DNA from: an uncultured Fodinibius sp. | Lineage (GTDB): Bacteria > Bacteroidota > Rhodothermia > Balneolales > Balneolaceae | DNA: 48,255 nucleotides | Direction: 5' to 3' | Assembly (NCBI GenBank): GCA_913057775.1 | Contig: CAJXOG010000012.1 | Coordinates: 1 to 48,255, forward strand | In this document: piece by piece, positions 8,100 through 17,122 of the stretch | Position numbering within the stretch: position 1 is the stretch's first letter | Layout: each line of letters starts with the position of its first letter | Made by a program: the position numbers and the translations under genes | Notes under the pieces: model-generated | Databases searched by the model: none | What the model was told of the DNA's origin: nothing | The model's input: the letters and a program-made list of their open reading frames with translations, nothing else

Positions 8100-10364
8100 T
8101 CAGAATTGGACCTTAATACCGGCCAGAAATTTACGTCCGGGTCCCGGCAGACCAAGTTGTAGGACGCGTAGATCATTAGTGATGTTGTTGGCTCTAAAAA
8201 AGATTTCTCCTCCGCTAAGACTGCCGTTATTCTGAAAGAGATCATATGAGATTCGTCCGTCAAAAATGAGGGCATCGGGCAGCAGCACAAAATTATTTTG
8301 CTCAGTACGGGTATAAATGTCGCCTGTATATTCGGTTTGTGACAATATGCTGAGGCGATTTGTTAAGTCATATGTAATATTCAGCTTACCAACCCACGCA
8401 GGTTTTTCATCCAGTTTGCGAGGATCGCCCTGAAAAAAGCCACGAGTATGCATATATGTAAAGCTGCCGTCAATGGATAACTGCTCTACAGGATTTGTTG
8501 TGAGTTTCGTCTCTAGTCCCCATATACGGATGCCATCGAGATTGATTCGCTGTTCTTTACCCGCATTGGGGCCTTGTTGGATAGTTCTTTTGTCGATTGT
8601 GTCGTATGTGCGGGTTAGGAATGTGGTGAGAGAGCTACTGACAGTGGTTCCAAGCCACTCCATGCCAATTTCACTCAGATAAGCTGTTACGGGTTTAAGG
8701 TTTGGGTTGGGCACAAACTTGCCCAATGCACCGCCATAGAGTTCCCGCATGGTTGGGAATCGGGGTTTTCGACCAAATGAGGATCGCAGCTGTAATTGCT
8801 CAGAAATGTTGTATGTTAATCCTGCCGAAAGGCTGAGTGTGGATGATAAATAATTTTCGTATCCCTGATTTTCCCACGGCCCGGTATTGGTGATGGCGCT
8901 TCCCTCATAACTTAGGCCCAGCATACCTGTTAAATCCTGACTTAAGGGGAAAGTGTATTCGGCACCGAGGCTGTAAATTTGCTGTCCATATGTATCGTTT
9001 GAGTCGGTTTGTGCACTGTTATTTTGATATGGAACAATAGTTTGCTCATGCTGAGTTATCAGTGTGTTTAAGGCTATATCGAGCTGTCCATTGCCAATAT
9101 CTTGCTCAAGGATAAAACGTAGTCCGCCGGTAAGATCAAGGTCAGCTTGTGTTTGGTCCAGATTTTCATAATCAACACTTTGATACTGATAGATATCTTG
9201 TGTGTATCGATTAAACCACGCTGATCCGCGAAGGCGGGTATCTGAATCTAACGGAACCATGCCGTTTAAAATGACCATGGATTGACGGATAGTGGGATAT
9301 CGCCAATAGCGAACGCTTGTTTGTGAAGGATCAAGATTGCTTTCGGGAGCAACACCCTGTTCAGCATCCAGATGAAAAAGAGAGGCACTGAGGCGTGCAC
9401 CGCTTTCGAATTGCTGCGTGCCTTCAAAAAATAGATTGGCATTCCGGCGATCGGTATTAACTCTGGTCTCATTTGAAGGCTGGCTGTATGGGGTGGTGGC
9501 TCCACTAGGGAGCTTGTAATCATTTTGTTTAGTGTAACCAACCTCAGTGGTGTACGAAAAATTATTGCTTGTGCCCATATGAACCACTGACGCTCCGCCT
9601 AATCCCGGTGACGAACCTGAAACTTTGACTTCTGTTAAATTTTCCTGATCTGATAACGAGCGAGCTCGAAAGTTTACGGCTCCTCCAATAGTATTTGTGC
9701 CATAAACGACCGAAGGTACTCCTTTCGAAACAGTTACCCCTCCGAGCATTGAAGATGGTAGAAAACCGATATCAACCCGATTATCCCAAGGCACGTTAAT
9801 GAGTGCCCCATTGAAAAACTGTGCAGTCTGCCGATCGGCAGAGTTTCGGAGGTAGAGTATAGTTTGTCCTCGGGAATTGGTAGCAACATGAGCAGCCGGT
9901 AACAGGCGTGCCACGTCAGCAACGGTGCCAAGATCTATATTTTGTATTTCGTCAGCTTCTATGCGTTGGATAGTCGTAGTATTGGGGGCATTTTCTTTTG
10001 TATCGCTCACTACTATTTCACTCAGCTCGTATTTGATGGGCTGGAGCGTAATATTCAGAATTTGTGTTTCAGAAGCTTCCAAAGTAAGCTGTTGGGTCTT
10101 TTCTTGATATCCTACTGCTGTAATTTTTAATTGATAACTTCCACCGGGCAACTCACGAAACGCATATAGCCCTTTCTGATTGGTAGCAACGCCACTTGAA
10201 AATTCTGTTTCCTGGCTTGATAGGTAAATGTTCGCCCCTTGAATAGGTTTGCCGGTTTTATTATCGGTGAGTTTGCCTTTAATAGTAGCCGTTTGTGCCC
10301 GTAGGGAGCTAAAAGCAGTAATTATAAAACAACAAGTGACGAGGAAGGACAGGAACTTCTTCAT
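8100..10364 (-). CDS. TonB-dependent outer-membrane receptor with N-terminal carboxypeptidase-regulatory-like domain
   Basis: A 754-residue outer-membrane active transporter. A signal peptide (to about residue 23, ending LRAQ) precedes a CarboxypepD_reg-like beta domain (about 26-110, GKLTDNKTGKPIQGANIYL). Next come a plug domain (about 115-235, including GGVTVSKGVPSVVYGTNTIGGAVNF) and a 22-stranded barrel. It ends in GIKVQF, with the terminal aromatic residue expected of barrel proteins. The plug and barrel resemble the CirA/BtuB/FepA group rather than SusC: the length is shorter and no SusD gene is adjacent. Its substrate, which could be a siderophore, cobalamin, a metal chelate or an oligomer, cannot be told from the sequence. 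It stands alone on this strand. Confidence 0.9.
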   Translation of the reverse strand: MKKFLSFLVTCCFIITAFSSLRAQTATIKGKLTDNKTGKPIQGANIYLSSQETEFSSGVATNQKGLYAFRELPGGSYQLKITAVGYQEKTQQLTLEASETQILNITLQPIKYELSEIVVSDTKENAPNTTTIQRIEADEIQNIDLGTVADVARLLPAAHVATNSRGQTILYLRNSADRQTAQFFNGALINVPWDNRVDIGFLPSSMLGGVTVSKGVPSVVYGTNTIGGAVNFRARSLSDQENLTEVKVSGSSPGLGGASVVHMGTSNNFSYTTEVGYTKQNDYKLPSGATTPYSQPSNETRVNTDRRNANLFFEGTQQFESGARLSASLFHLDAEQGVAPESNLDPSQTSVRYWRYPTIRQSMVILNGMVPLDSDTRLRGSAWFNRYTQDIYQYQSVDYENLDQTQADLDLTGGLRFILEQDIGNGQLDIALNTLITQHEQTIVPYQNNSAQTDSNDTYGQQIYSLGAEYTFPLSQDLTGMLGLSYEGSAITNTGPWENQGYENYLSSTLSLSAGLTYNISEQLQLRSSFGRKPRFPTMRELYGGALGKFVPNPNLKPVTAYLSEIGMEWLGTTVSSSLTTFLTRTYDTIDKRTIQQGPNAGKEQRINLDGIRIWGLETKLTTNPVEQLSIDGSFTYMHTRGFFQGDPRKLDEKPAWVGKLNITYDLTNRLSILSQTEYTGDIYTRTEQNNFVLLPDALIFDGRISYDLFQNNGSLSGGEIFFRANNITNDLRVLQLGLPGPGRKFLAGIKVQF

Positions 10365-10984
10365 AAAGTAATTTGTATCTGATGTGCAAAAATATAAGTT
10401 GAAAAATTACAGTAGAAAATATTTAAAAAAAGGTTTCTCAACAACGTAAATTGCTGGAGGGGAAGTCTGTGCTAATACACTTTTCATAGATCCTTCATAA
10501 TGTATAGATCTTCGTATTTACGATACTATTTGGTTCAGACCAATTGTAGATAAGAAACGAACCGCAGATAAATGTGTTGTGCAGCGAACTAATCTGTAGA
10601 AAAAAACCATCCTTAATACTTCAGAAGACTCCGGTTCTGGTTTAAGTTTAAACTGAGAATATCGCATAAGGTTACAGAAAAACACTTAATCTAAATCTGG
10701 GCAACATATTTGATAAGCATTATCGTCCCTATTCATCAGGCATAAGTGCCCCTGGCAGAAATATTATCGTAGCGTTGCGCGGGCAATTTTAGCAAATATT
10801 CTAGTTATTTTAGGGTTAAGGGGTTTATACCGAAACTTGCTAAAGATTGGTTAATGAACATTAGAAATTCTTTGAAATAGCCGATTTTTCAAGAATTTTG
10901 GGTATTTTGCCTATAGATATAAAATATACGTTGGTAAAAATATTTGCATATGAGATTCATCTGGCGTTAACCAATTGATGCGTT
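10365..10984. other. 620-base intergenic gap between divergent genes
   Basis: This gap separates the divergent TonB receptor and transglycosylase genes. On the minus strand 10387-10394 reads TATTTTTG, a TAnnTTTG-type -7 box about 25 bases upstream of the TonB receptor start. I found no tRNA, no cobalamin or TPP riboswitch core, and no long open frame on either strand. The gap is longer than needed for two promoters, so an unrecognised RNA or a decayed gene remains possible. Confidence 0.4.
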
Positions 10985-12517
10985 ATGCAAAATAAGACAT
11001 TAGTTCCTTCAACAATACGTAACACCTTTGTGAGCGCCCTCTCTGTAGTATTGTTTATTAGTACAGGATGTATAAATACTGATGATATTGATCAATTTGT
11101 TGATGAGAGAACCCAGGAGGGATTGAATGTAACAGTAACCGAACCCATTGATCGTGATTATCCCGATATAAGGCAGGATGGTACGATTAAAATGATAACC
11201 AGGTATAGTTCAAATACTTATTTTCTGCATCAGGGTATTGAATGGGGATTTGAATATGAACTGGTACGAAAGTTTGCTCAGGAACACGACCTTGCGTTAG
11301 AAGTCGTTGTCGTAGGGCCCAATGAAAATCCCTATGATTTGCTCAATAGCGGAAGGGGAGATTTAATAGCTGCTAATTATACAACTACTCAAGAGCGGAA
11401 GCAGTACGTACGATTTACACGTCCTTATAATTTGGTTGACCAAGTGTTGGTTTTTTCGGATGAAGTAGAGAGACCTCCGCAAACGATCGAAGAAGTAGCA
11501 GAGCGTGAAATTCCTATCACCGTACGTCGTAATAGCTCTTACTACTATCGACTGCAAAATTTAAAAGATCAGGGAATTAGCCTGGTGATGAACCAGGTTC
11601 CGAATACTAAAGATACCGAGTCACTTCTGTTTGAAATATCGAATAATAAACATCCGGCAACGGTAGCAGATGATAACATTTTTAGTGCCTCTAACAGGTA
11701 TATGCAGGGATTGGTCAAAGGACCAACCATCGCGAAGAATGATACAATCGCATGGGCAATCAGAAAAAATGCCAGTGATCTTGAAACGGAGTTAAATCGA
11801 TTTCTATATAAGCATTTTCGGTTTGGTAAAGTGGGAGAAGAACCCAAGCGGTCGACGTTTTTAAATGTTTTGCGTAAACGATATTTCGAATCAGGACAGC
11901 AAATTGCAGAGTACTATAATCCAGAAATGTCGAGCAGGAGGTCTGGTATAATATCTCCGTATGATGATTTAATTAAGGAGGTCGCTGATTCTGCCGGTGT
12001 CGACTGGCTATTGGTAGCTTCTATTGCAGCACAGGAGACTAAATTTAATCCCAACTCTAAGAGTTGGGCTGGTGCCGTTGGACTGATGCAGGTTATGCCG
12101 CGATTTTCTGAGGTTTCAAATGAAAAGGAACTCTATGATGTAGAGACGAATGTGAGAGAGGGTGTACGGATAATTAAAGAGCACCTTGACCACTATTCAT
12201 ACATGGATAGCACTAATAAATGGTCTTTTGCCCTTGCTACATATAATGCCGGACCCGGTCATATTGCAGATGCCCGCCGATTGGCGATTGATCAGAATAA
12301 AAATCCCAATGAATGGAAAAATGTTGAAGGTGCCCTGCTCAAATTAATGCACCGAAAGTATTATAAAGATGCGCGCTACGGATTTACGAGAGGAATAGAA
12401 ACGGTGCGCTATGTTAAAGAAATTAAAAACAGGTACAATACCTACGAAAGTATATTGACGATGTCACAAGGCAATGAGGAAGATACCGGACTTGGGGTAA
12501 TGGGGTTATTTAATTAA
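10985..12517 (+). CDS. MltF-like membrane-bound lytic murein transglycosylase (SBP_bac_3 + SLT)
   Basis: Cleaves the glycan strands of peptidoglycan with formation of anhydro-muropeptides, acting from the periplasmic face of a membrane. The 510-residue protein starts with a lipoprotein signal (FISTGC, Cys29). An extracellular-solute-binding-3-like domain spans about 65-290. The SLT catalytic domain covers about 325-475. The catalytic glutamate is Glu351 in AAQETKFNP, and GLMQVMP (366-372) and ATYNAGPGH (418-426) complete the family motifs. This domain order is that of MltF, whose periplasmic-binding-like module regulates the catalytic module. The start at 10985 is the only ATG in frame before the signal. 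Its 3' end overlaps the convergent phosphatase gene by eight bases. Confidence 0.9.
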   Translation: MQNKTLVPSTIRNTFVSALSVVLFISTGCINTDDIDQFVDERTQEGLNVTVTEPIDRDYPDIRQDGTIKMITRYSSNTYFLHQGIEWGFEYELVRKFAQEHDLALEVVVVGPNENPYDLLNSGRGDLIAANYTTTQERKQYVRFTRPYNLVDQVLVFSDEVERPPQTIEEVAEREIPITVRRNSSYYYRLQNLKDQGISLVMNQVPNTKDTESLLFEISNNKHPATVADDNIFSASNRYMQGLVKGPTIAKNDTIAWAIRKNASDLETELNRFLYKHFRFGKVGEEPKRSTFLNVLRKRYFESGQQIAEYYNPEMSSRRSGIISPYDDLIKEVADSAGVDWLLVASIAAQETKFNPNSKSWAGAVGLMQVMPRFSEVSNEKELYDVETNVREGVRIIKEHLDHYSYMDSTNKWSFALATYNAGPGHIADARRLAIDQNKNPNEWKNVEGALLKLMHRKYYKDARYGFTRGIETVRYVKEIKNRYNTYESILTMSQGNEEDTGLGVMGLFN

Positions 12518-14243
12518 CCTTGATAACGATGATTGTGACATCGTCGTACTGTATGTCTTTTGAGTAGCTTTTGACGTCTTTGATTATTGCGTCTTGTATT
12601 TTACCGGATGACAAATCACGGTTCTGTTTGATACAGTCAAATAATCGTTCTTCTCCGTACTCTTCAGTTTCACTTTTATTTTTGGCTTCTGTTACTCCAT
12701 CCGTATAAAAAACTAATAGATCTTCTTTCGAAAGTGTGATCGTTTGCTCCTCATAAGGTGTCATGGTGGACATCGCGCCTAAAATAAGCCCCCCTTCTGA
12801 GAGTTCTTCAAATTCATCCTTGTCTGATCTAAGCAAAACCGGGGGATTGTGACCAGCATTAACAAATTGGAACTGGAAATTCTTTGGATTAAAAATACCC
12901 CAGAAGAACGTGATAAATTTATCACTGGGCGTATTTTCATAGATAATCTCATTGATTTGTCCGGTAGCTTCTCCCAAGGAGATATCAACGGGTAGTAATA
13001 CATGTAACATCGCCTGTAGGTTAGCCATCAGCAGGGCGGCCGGCATGCCTTTACCGGTAACATCACCGATAGCAAAGAGGAGCCTGTTTTCGGGAGCTTC
13101 TAAAATATCAAAATAATCTCCTCCCACCTGATACGAAGATATATTACTTGCAGCAATATCGAGTTCATCACTCTGTGGAATTGGATCAGGTAGTAGTCCT
13201 TTTTGGATACCTTTAGCAATGTTGAGCTCTTCCTCCATCCGTTCTTTTTCAATGCGTTCCTCAAGCAGGTAGGTTTTTTGGATGGAAAGAACAGCAAGAT
13301 TCCCAAGTGATTGCAGGAAATTATAGTCCGAGCTGCTGTACTCCTCCTCATTGGCTCTCGCTCCTACGCCAACAAGGGCAACGCGTTCACTTTGAAATTG
13401 AAGCCCAATAAGGGCTTTAATTTCATTTTTTTCCAAAAATGGAATTTCTTTTTCTAAGGTTTTATCCACTTCGGTCAGGTCATCGTCCAGCGAAAATAGC
13501 TTATCCATCGCATCATCAGACAACTCACCGTTAATGCCGCTGGTGGCCATCATCTTTCGCTCGTCTTCATGTTCAAGAACAAAAAAGAACTTGCGGATGA
13601 GCATCTGTCCCAGCATGGCAAACTTGAAAATACGGATAATCTCGTCGCGGTCGACCAGGATATTAAAATCCTTACTGAGATCAAACAGCGTATTCAGTTC
13701 ATATACTTTTCGATCCAGCATTCTGTTGATGCGTCGCAGCTCGGTAAACATTCTGGAGTTTGCAATGGCTACCGAAGATATGATGGAGAGACTTTCCACG
13801 AACTCCACTTCGTGCTGGCTCAGCGGTTGCTTATTGCCTTTGGAACCAAGGCATAAAAATCCAATATGGTCGTTACTGGTCTGTAGGTTAAAAAACGTAC
13901 AATGTTGGTCTCCTTCAATAAGGTTGGGCATTTCAAAATCATCAACGCCACATTGTATTACCGACTGTTTTTCTATGTCTTTATCCCAATCAAAAGAAAT
14001 AGTTTGGCCTTCTTCTGGGCAATTGCGTCCCTTTGATTTGGAAATGATATAATTGTCGGATCCGGGCTGATACAACAGAATCATGCCTCTGCTCACCATC
14101 AGCTTACCCATGGTGATGAGCAAAAGATTATTGAGAACAAAATCCATGTCTTGAGACTCAATAAGCATTCGCGAAGTCTCAAGCAGAGTTTTTAGCTCAA
14201 ATCTGGAATGCCCTGCATTTTGTTTGTCGGAAGAGCTGCTCAA
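12510..14243 (-). CDS. RsbU/SpoIIE-type PP2C serine phosphatase with two GAF-like domains
   Basis: Phosphatase of a partner-switching pathway that would dephosphorylate the STAS protein encoded upstream. The 577-residue protein has a GAF-like domain at about 17-168, a second at about 185-325 and a charged helical linker at about 328-348 (LEERIEKERMEEELNIAKGI). The SpoIIE/PP2C domain spans about 350-577. Metal-binding positions are visible as Asp376 in GGDYFD, Asp394 in GDVTGKG, Asp515 in FYTDGVTE and the terminal YDDVT. FVNAGHNPP is also typical. No membrane segment is present, so a cytoplasmic signal is expected to act on the GAF domains. It lies four bases downstream of the anti-sigma-type kinase gene, and its 3' end overlaps the convergent MltF-like gene by eight bases. 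Confidence 0.93.
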   Translation of the reverse strand: MSSSSDKQNAGHSRFELKTLLETSRMLIESQDMDFVLNNLLLITMGKLMVSRGMILLYQPGSDNYIISKSKGRNCPEEGQTISFDWDKDIEKQSVIQCGVDDFEMPNLIEGDQHCTFFNLQTSNDHIGFLCLGSKGNKQPLSQHEVEFVESLSIISSVAIANSRMFTELRRINRMLDRKVYELNTLFDLSKDFNILVDRDEIIRIFKFAMLGQMLIRKFFFVLEHEDERKMMATSGINGELSDDAMDKLFSLDDDLTEVDKTLEKEIPFLEKNEIKALIGLQFQSERVALVGVGARANEEEYSSSDYNFLQSLGNLAVLSIQKTYLLEERIEKERMEEELNIAKGIQKGLLPDPIPQSDELDIAASNISSYQVGGDYFDILEAPENRLLFAIGDVTGKGMPAALLMANLQAMLHVLLPVDISLGEATGQINEIIYENTPSDKFITFFWGIFNPKNFQFQFVNAGHNPPVLLRSDKDEFEELSEGGLILGAMSTMTPYEEQTITLSKEDLLVFYTDGVTEAKNKSETEEYGEERLFDCIKQNRDLSSGKIQDAIIKDVKSYSKDIQYDDVTIIVIKVN

Positions 14244-14247
14244 GGTC

Positions 14248-14670
14248 TTATTTGGTTTTTGTCATCCTAATTTCGTTTACCGAACCTTCAGTGTGATATT
14301 CCACATCATCCATAAGTTTTCTAATAAGGTAAACCCCGACACCGCCTCGCTTTTTCTCTTTTATTTTCTGTCGCACATCAGGTTTTGAGTATTTGTTGGG
14401 GTCAAAGGCGTCGCCGGTATCCAGTAAAGAAACCCAAAAAATATTTCCGTTGTATCCAAGCTCAATGTCTACCGTTTTTTTGTCATCGTGCTTATAGGCG
14501 TGCTTAATAATGTTGGTATAGGCTTCATCGACAGCAAGTCGGATATCGGCAACGTCTTGTTTGTTAAACCCAAACTCTTTGGCGTGTTTAGCAACGAAAT
14601 TCCGTACCTCAGCCAAGTGCTCGGTAGAAGCCTGTACAGAAATACTATATGTAGTAGTAGATTTTGCCAA
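14248..14670 (-). CDS. RsbW-like anti-sigma/serine kinase (HATPase_c_2)
   Basis: A 140-residue GHKL-fold serine kinase of the RsbW/SpoIIAB type, which binds and phosphorylates a STAS antagonist and can sequester a sigma factor or another target. The ATP-binding boxes are clear: the N box DEAYTNIIKHAYK with Asn53, the G1 box DTGDAFD (84-90) and the G2 box RGGVGVYLIRKLMD (108-121). The length is normal for a single-domain RsbW-type protein. It lies between the STAS gene (five-base gap) and the PP2C phosphatase (four-base gap), so the three are translated from one message. No sigma-factor gene is next to it, so the output partner is not known. Confidence 0.92.
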   Translation of the reverse strand: MAKSTTTYSISVQASTEHLAEVRNFVAKHAKEFGFNKQDVADIRLAVDEAYTNIIKHAYKHDDKKTVDIELGYNGNIFWVSLLDTGDAFDPNKYSKPDVRQKIKEKKRGGVGVYLIRKLMDDVEYHTEGSVNEIRMTKTK

Positions 14671-14675
14671 GGTAA

Positions 14676-15038
14676 TTATGATTCAGCTTCGTCGTTTTCA
14701 AACTTTTTGATAGCGTCGGCTTCGTCATCTAAGATGTCGTAGAGCGAGGGGAACCCCAAGAGGTCAAACACGTTATATACCTTAGAATTCATGTTCGTGA
14801 GCTTAATGTCGCCACCCAGCGAACGAACATCCTCGATGTATGCCATAAAGACTCCCAGGCCAGCACTTGCGATGTAGTCTAATTGCTTGCAATTAACAAT
14901 TATTTGATGCTTCTCGTGGTCTATCAGCTTCTTAAGAGAATCCTCTAGTTGAGAGGCCGTATGAGCATCCAGTTCACCGCAAAGCTCCAAAACATCATAG
15001 GACTGAACTTCTCTGTGATTAATTTTAAAATTTTTCAT
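14676..15038 (-). CDS. STAS-domain anti-anti-sigma factor (SpoIIAA/RsbV-like)
   Basis: A 120-residue STAS protein, the substrate of the kinase and phosphatase encoded just downstream. The conserved phosphorylation site is Ser58 in DYIASAGLGVF, and ELCGELDAHTASQLED forms the usual first strand and helix. The acidic tail (DEADAIKKFENDEAES) extends slightly beyond the family core. When dephosphorylated, such proteins capture the RsbW partner and free its target. First gene of the three-gene cassette STAS-kinase-phosphatase, all on the minus strand. Its promoter should lie in the gap that follows toward 15.2 kb, but no convincing promoter motif was seen. Confidence 0.92.
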   Translation of the reverse strand: MKNFKINHREVQSYDVLELCGELDAHTASQLEDSLKKLIDHEKHQIIVNCKQLDYIASAGLGVFMAYIEDVRSLGGDIKLTNMNSKVYNVFDLLGFPSLYDILDDEADAIKKFENDEAES

Positions 15039-15221
15039 TACTGCGGATTTGTTGTTAGAAAACTATTCCCTAATTGAAAGAACGACTAAACATAAAAAAT
15101 TTTACGAACATGGTACGCAAAAATGAGTAAATGCCTAAATTTATCTGGAGTGGTATAAGCCGGTATCCAATATCATATTTATATTGCGTAAGGCTTACGG
15201 ATAGAAGAGGAAAATGATTCA

Positions 15222-15257
15222 AAAAAATAAGGCCTCACGAGTATCAGTCGTGAGACC
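15222..15257 (-). terminator. Rho-independent terminator after the alpha/beta hydrolase
   Basis: Read on the minus strand, a ten-base-pair stem with one G-U pair forms between GGTCTCACGA and TCGTGAGGCC around a seven-base loop (15241-15247), followed by TTATTTTTTT. It lies about 120 bases after the stop of the hydrolase gene. The rest of the 15039-15378 gap shows nothing else that I recognise. Confidence 0.8.
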
Positions 15258-15378
15258 CTGACTATTCATCAAGAGAGACGCTACTTGAGCGCATTTCAAT
15301 ATACAGTAATTTCAATGTTTTCTACAAATTTTCCGCTTAAATATTATTCCTGATGCCTTATTAGCTACTTTTAAACAA

Positions 15379-16305
15379 CTATATTTTGCTAGGTTTATGG
15401 GAGCCAACATCTTTCAGAAACTTGCAGCTGTTATCGATAACATGATCAACTGATTTTGAGACTAGCGAACTGCAGATTACATGGTTGTTAGCCTCAGGAA
15501 AGTTTGAAATATGGAGTAATTCTGTGCGAGTACCCAAGCTTTGGGCCATTTTTTTAATGGCAGATACGGAAACGACGGTGTCTTGTTCGTGCCTATTTTT
15601 GTAATAATAACCAACAAAAGTTGGATGAGATACCTTTTTGAAAAGGGAAGTTGTCATGTTGTTTTCAACAAAAGCCCCCAGCTCAAGAGCACCTGCAAGG
15701 GCATAGCGCTTATTCCAAATCTCATCTTCGGCGAAGGTTGTATTTTTTGTTGTGATGAGATGTTTTTTGCCGGGAATAATTGCTAACGCTTTCCGGCTTA
15801 TTTTTTTTGTCAAAAGCTTTGCACTCATCCCGTAAAAATCGATTAAAGGGGAATATAAAATAAGAGATGCTATATCTTTTTGATATTCTGGTTTTGAGGC
15901 TAGGTAAAGAGCAAGAGAGCCACCGGTTGATGTACCCATTAAAATAACTTTTTTGCCGATACGCCTGCCTATTTCAAAAGCAAAACGAGCAGATCGGAGC
16001 ATTTTTTCTTCTGATAGGTTTAGCAACGGATACTCACTTTTGATGCCGTGTTCTTCCATACGGCTTAAATACAGATTACATTCAAATGCTTTAGCAATTT
16101 TTTTATGAACGGGATCCCCCTCGGGATGTGAGGCACGAAATCCGTGAAGGTATACAATAGCATATTCTGTTTGTTTTAGTTCTTGTGAATTCCAGATTAC
16201 CTGTGCTTTTGTACCTTCTTTTAAATCAAGCTGGGATTCTTGATTGTTCAGATAGTCATCCAATTTGTGGAGATCTGTAGGTATTTCAGAAAGGTTCTTC
16301 TCCAT
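15379..16305 (-). CDS. Alpha/beta-hydrolase-fold protein (serine hydrolase, carboxylesterase-like)
   Basis: A 308-residue serine hydrolase without signal peptide, so probably cytoplasmic. The first strand and oxyanion region show VYLHGFRASHPEGD (51-64). The nucleophile elbow is GTSTGG with Ser126. A likely acid residue is Asp242 in RHEQDTVVSV and the catalytic histidine is His275 in NNHVICSS, giving a complete triad in the right order. The family includes carboxylesterases and monoacylglycerol-lipase-like enzymes that cut small esters or lipids; the substrate is not evident. It stands alone on the minus strand with its own terminator downstream. Another terminator lies between it and the SPOR protein gene upstream, so it is probably a separate unit. 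Confidence 0.85.
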   Translation of the reverse strand: MEKNLSEIPTDLHKLDDYLNNQESQLDLKEGTKAQVIWNSQELKQTEYAIVYLHGFRASHPEGDPVHKKIAKAFECNLYLSRMEEHGIKSEYPLLNLSEEKMLRSARFAFEIGRRIGKKVILMGTSTGGSLALYLASKPEYQKDIASLILYSPLIDFYGMSAKLLTKKISRKALAIIPGKKHLITTKNTTFAEDEIWNKRYALAGALELGAFVENNMTTSLFKKVSHPTFVGYYYKNRHEQDTVVSVSAIKKMAQSLGTRTELLHISNFPEANNHVICSSLVSKSVDHVIDNSCKFLKDVGSHKPSKI

Positions 16306-16348
16306 TACTGCAGTAACTTTGTTTGTTATGTGATCGGCGTTGAAAATA

Positions 16349-16384
16349 AGAAAAGCACCGCAGATCTAACTACGGTGCTTTTCT
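16349..16384 (-). terminator. Terminator hairpin after the SPOR lipoprotein gene
   Basis: A perfect twelve-base-pair stem (16349-16360 with 16373-16384) around a twelve-base loop lies 20 bases after the stop of the SPOR gene. On the minus strand the stem ends in a T-rich stretch (CTTTTCTTATTTTC). The A/T-rich ends could let it work in both directions. Confidence 0.8.
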
Positions 16385-16405
16385 CAATTATTATATAAAA
16401 GTTAA

Positions 16406-16939
16406 TTATTCTTCTGTTTTCATTGTATCTGCTTCAGCAGTATTAGATTCTTGCTCATCCATAGCCATTGAAATCCATGATTTTTCGTTGTGGTTGCGCA
16501 TCAACTTATCCTGAAGTTTTTCGGCCATATCTTTAGTAGCAACTTGTCCCAAGCGTACGCGAAACCAGATATTGCCGGTCTCTTCGTTACCCATCTTAAC
16601 TACATAAGCATTTTCGTAGCCGCGTTCGACCCACTTTTGAATTTGTGCTTTAGCTTTATCTTCCGATCGCCATGCCTCAACCTGAACAGCAAATGCTCCG
16701 TTGCTGTCATACTCAATTCTGTTGCGTGCTCGTTCTCTTTTGGCAGCCTCAATGCTATCTTGACGAGCTTGCTCAATGCTATCTTGGCGCTGTTGTTCAA
16801 GACGCTGTTGTTTAACTCGTTCCAATGAATCCTGCCGGGCTTGTTCTCTTTGTTGAATTTCTTCTTCACTTGGTCCGCAGGCCTGTAACATACTGATTGC
16901 CATTGCCGAAGTTATAAGAAAAATAACTACTCGTTTCAT
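16406..16939 (-). CDS. SPOR-domain lipoprotein with a charged Gln/Glu/Arg coiled-coil
   Basis: A 177-residue exported lipoprotein. The signal ends in LQAC with Cys21. Residues about 24-75 form a highly charged, repetitive helix with several RQDSIE/QARQDS units, likely a coiled coil that spaces the next domain from the membrane. A SPOR domain follows at about 80-150 (GAFAVQVEAWRSEDKAKAQIQKW and WFRVRLGQVATKDMAEKL, given here in parts of one domain). SPOR domains bind glycan strands stripped of stem peptides, as found at division sites. The tail is acidic. It is a single-gene unit with a terminator downstream. Confidence 0.85.
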   Translation of the reverse strand: MKRVVIFLITSAMAISMLQACGPSEEEIQQREQARQDSLERVKQQRLEQQRQDSIEQARQDSIEAAKRERARNRIEYDSNGAFAVQVEAWRSEDKAKAQIQKWVERGYENAYVVKMGNEETGNIWFRVRLGQVATKDMAEKLQDKLMRNHNEKSWISMAMDEQESNTAEADTMKTEE

Positions 16940-17122
16940 AAGCCTTGTGTTGTTAATGTATTGGGATGAATTGTTTTAACTTTCCAATCTTAATTTTACT
17001 TAAAAAAAGGATTGGTACAAAACTAATTAAATAAAAAGATCATTTTAAGTTTTTCTGGGTAATATGGAAAGTCGAAAAGGTGTAATAATTTAAGGTTAAC
17101 GGTTGCTATCAAGGATGTTTCT

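Noticed and set aside
13534..14052. 172-residue open frame on the plus strand
   Set aside because: It lies wholly antisense to the GAF-PP2C phosphatase gene, which has full domain motifs; its composition (many Ser, Arg and Leu) is that of a shadow frame.
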